Part shown: positions 39,251 through 39,338 of the stretch, one piece after another
Position numbering within the stretch: position 1 is the first letter of the stretch
How the letters are laid out: each line of letters starts with the position of its first letter
NCBI GenBank assembly: GCA_000993275.1
Contig: LBVV01000016.1
Coordinates: 1 to 39,338 of the forward strand
Length of the DNA stretch: 39,338 nt
From: a candidate division CPR2 bacterium GW2011_GWC2_39_10
GTDB lineage: Bacteria; Patescibacteriota; CPR2
Reading direction: 5' to 3'
The notes under the pieces: generated by a model
The model's database searches: none
Seen by the model: the letters and a program-made list of their open reading frames with translations, nothing else
Told to the model about the DNA's origin: nothing
Program-made: the position numbers and the translations under genes

Positions 39251-39338
39251 GGCATAATGCTTAAAAAGTGTTGCTACTTTAGGTCAAAATATGCCTTCCA
39301 ATAAATAAATTGGAAGAGATGATCTTCTGTAAGTCCAT

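Noticed and set aside
39279-39338. 19-codon frame at the window end on the minus strand
   Set aside because: Begins exactly at the window edge and contains a hairpin; cannot be judged without the sequence beyond.
1-39338. CRISPR arrays, rRNA genes or insertion-sequence transposases
   Set aside because: No regular repeat-spacer array, rRNA segment or transposase reading frame was seen.

Overview
The window looks like part of a small, low-GC, densely packed bacterial chromosome of the Candidate Phyla Radiation (Patescibacteria) type. The reasons are: almost all genes lie on one strand in tight operons; proteins are short with acidic tails (bL19, NusA); many small membrane-anchored or secreted proteins have no known relatives; MetRS is short; CvpA and CAP domains are fused; and many genes appear leaderless. 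TGA is used as a stop (ATGA overlaps at 24473-24476 and 32583-32586), so this is not a TGA-recoding Gracilibacteria/Absconditabacteria genome. A Microgenomates-like lineage is plausible, but I cannot fix the taxonomy from sequence alone.

Layout. 1-238: start of a YqeG-like HAD phosphatase. 597-2871: an unrecognised four-gene operon with a stand-alone response-regulator receiver, under a promoter that is a 90%-identical copy of the one before the HAD gene. 3260-5119: a radical SAM (HydE/PylB/BioB-like) domain fused to a class I methyltransferase. 5446-6212: a small hydrolase and a SWIM zinc-finger remnant. 6594-8368: an amino-acid-kinase (ProB-like) gene with three small unknown genes. 8714-9422: a dUTPase/Dcd-fold protein and tRNA-Ala(GGC). 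9688-15421: clpC, nusA, yraN, rnhB, rplS. 15499-16629: a surface protein. 16630-18205: a 1.57-kb stretch without ordinary genes. On the strand opposite its neighbours it holds two well-formed transcription units, each with a near-consensus promoter and an intrinsic terminator. They carry only micro-ORFs and dense RNA structure, and are separated by a REP/MITE-like element with 13-bp flanking duplications.

18204-25998: mnmA, a DHH phosphoesterase, a YdcF-like protein, CvpA-CAP, a ZIP-like transporter, then an isc cluster (iscU, iscS, and a Phd/YefM-fold protein with a Cys/His cluster behind an operator-like inverted repeat), and a bactofilin-like membrane protein. 26153-28773: corA and three small unknown proteins. 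28826-36003: tatD, MFS, metG, a collapsed HAD gene, rsmI, a membrane protein, acyP, rsmA and a frameshifted G5/lysozyme-like cell-wall protein. 36129-39016: pcrA/uvrD and a short squalene/phytoene-synthase-like protein.

Themes. IscS, IscU and MnmA form a sulfur-transfer route to tRNA wobble thiolation. NusA-ClpC and RplS-RnhB-YraN are housekeeping clusters. The strongest candidates for something new are the micro-ORF/structured-RNA locus (16828-18205), the radical SAM-methyltransferase fusion, the receiver operon with its shared promoter cassette, and the cysteine-rich Phd-like protein that may regulate the isc operon. Decay and mobile-repeat marks are frequent: a HAD gene reduced to its two ends, a SWIM fragment, one frameshift, REP-like units, a heptamer array, and a palindromic repeat inserted in frame in tatD.
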